Assembly: GCA_023151315.1 (NCBI GenBank)
Contig: JAKLJE010000016.1
Coordinates: 1-64,000, forward strand
DNA: 64,000 nt
Direction: 5' to 3'
DNA from: Bacteroidia bacterium
GTDB taxonomy: Bacteria; Bacteroidota; Bacteroidia; Palsa-965
The position numbers and the translations under genes are program-made. Positions 63,876-64,000 of the stretch are shown piece after piece; within the stretch, counting starts at the first letter, position 1, and the number at the start of each line of letters is the position of its first letter. The notes under the pieces are model-generated. The model worked only from the letters and a program-made list of their open reading frames with translations, made no database searches and was not told the DNA's origin.

Positions 63876-64000
63876 AATGATGCAATTGGTGGCATTTAGT
63901 TTGCCAATTGACTCATTTGCACATCGAATAATTTGCAAATTGACTCATTGCATAATTTGAACATTCCTCTCTTCAACCTCCATCCTGCAAATTCTCCCCA

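Larger units (their letters stand above)
63703..64000. other. Intergenic region, repeat-rich, cut by the window edge
   Basis: Besides the 24-bp and 17-bp repeats, TTTGCAAATTGACTCATT recurs near 63835 and 63931, with a close variant (TTTGCCAATTGACTCATT) near 63900. No gene is seen. The next gene upstream is outside the window. Confidence 0.6.

Noticed and set aside
1-64000. tRNA, rRNA, insertion sequence, phage or defence island
   Set aside because: I found no cloverleaf, transposase, integrase, capsid or restriction/toxin gene. The genes are mainly housekeeping and envelope functions, so I do not claim a new defence system.

Overview
The window is chromosomal DNA from a member of the Bacteroidota. 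The signs are type IX secretion (Por) C-terminal sorting domains on several secreted PKD-type proteins, one gliding-motility-type (CHU_C) sorting domain, DUF4270, a GldM C-terminal-like protein, and many start-proximal TAnnTTTG elements, the Bacteroidota -7 promoter box. It is mostly ordinary chromosome. I see no phage, insertion sequence, CRISPR array, rRNA or tRNA.

Layout. 1-373: gene-free palindromic DNA. 374-5360: glmS, a DUF4270 lipoprotein and a glycogen-synthase-like protein on the minus strand, divergent from panC. 5710-7352: an ECF sigma / anti-sigma pair. 7661-13736: two small lipoproteins, a CHU_C giant, riboflavin synthase and a secreted relative of the DUF2723 C-terminal domain. 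13766-17204: a nucleosidase-like gene, metF and lepA. 17273-25313: secreted PKD/T9SS proteins around ispG, an orphan GldM C-terminal-like protein and an EamA transporter. 25314-26133: three terminator-like hairpins and a 114-bp minisatellite. 26134-29780: cysteine desulfurase, a large MORN-repeat protein and a small membrane protein. 30008-34701: rimP-nusA-infB. 34755-36663: a second ECF sigma / anti-sigma pair, with a DUF4097 beta-helix. 36738-41795: PIF1-like helicase, DUF2752, a Pmp3-domain lipoprotein, a lipoprotein hydrolase and a DHFR-family protein. 41864-47637: a putative barrel protein, dxs, and a LolCDE/MacAB-like export module. 47674-54308: RND efflux operon with a TetR regulator. 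54598-56466: asnS with a large in-frame insert. 56467-57153: palindromic repeats around a small membrane protein. 57154-63702: an AsmA-like protein, an RluB-type pseudouridine synthase with a repetitive basic N-terminus, a T9SS cargo protein and yraN. 63703-64000: short tandem repeats.

How the genes work together. ispG and dxs belong to the MEP isoprenoid pathway. panC and ribE make cofactor precursors. metF, and possibly the nucleosidase-like protein, touch the methionine/folate cycle. rimP-nusA-infB and lepA form the translation core. TetR-TolC-AcrA-AcrB, followed by a MacA-like adaptor and an ABC permease/ATPase pair, form an envelope-export block with a terminator-like hairpin at the junction.

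The most unusual observations are the asnS insert, whose arginine codon use differs sharply from the rest of the gene; the palindromic repeat family at 56.4-57.2 kb, which supplies the C-terminus of one gene and lies beside a duplicated 3' end of another; the orphan GldM C-terminal-like protein; and the secreted stand-alone relative of the DUF2723 C-terminal domain.
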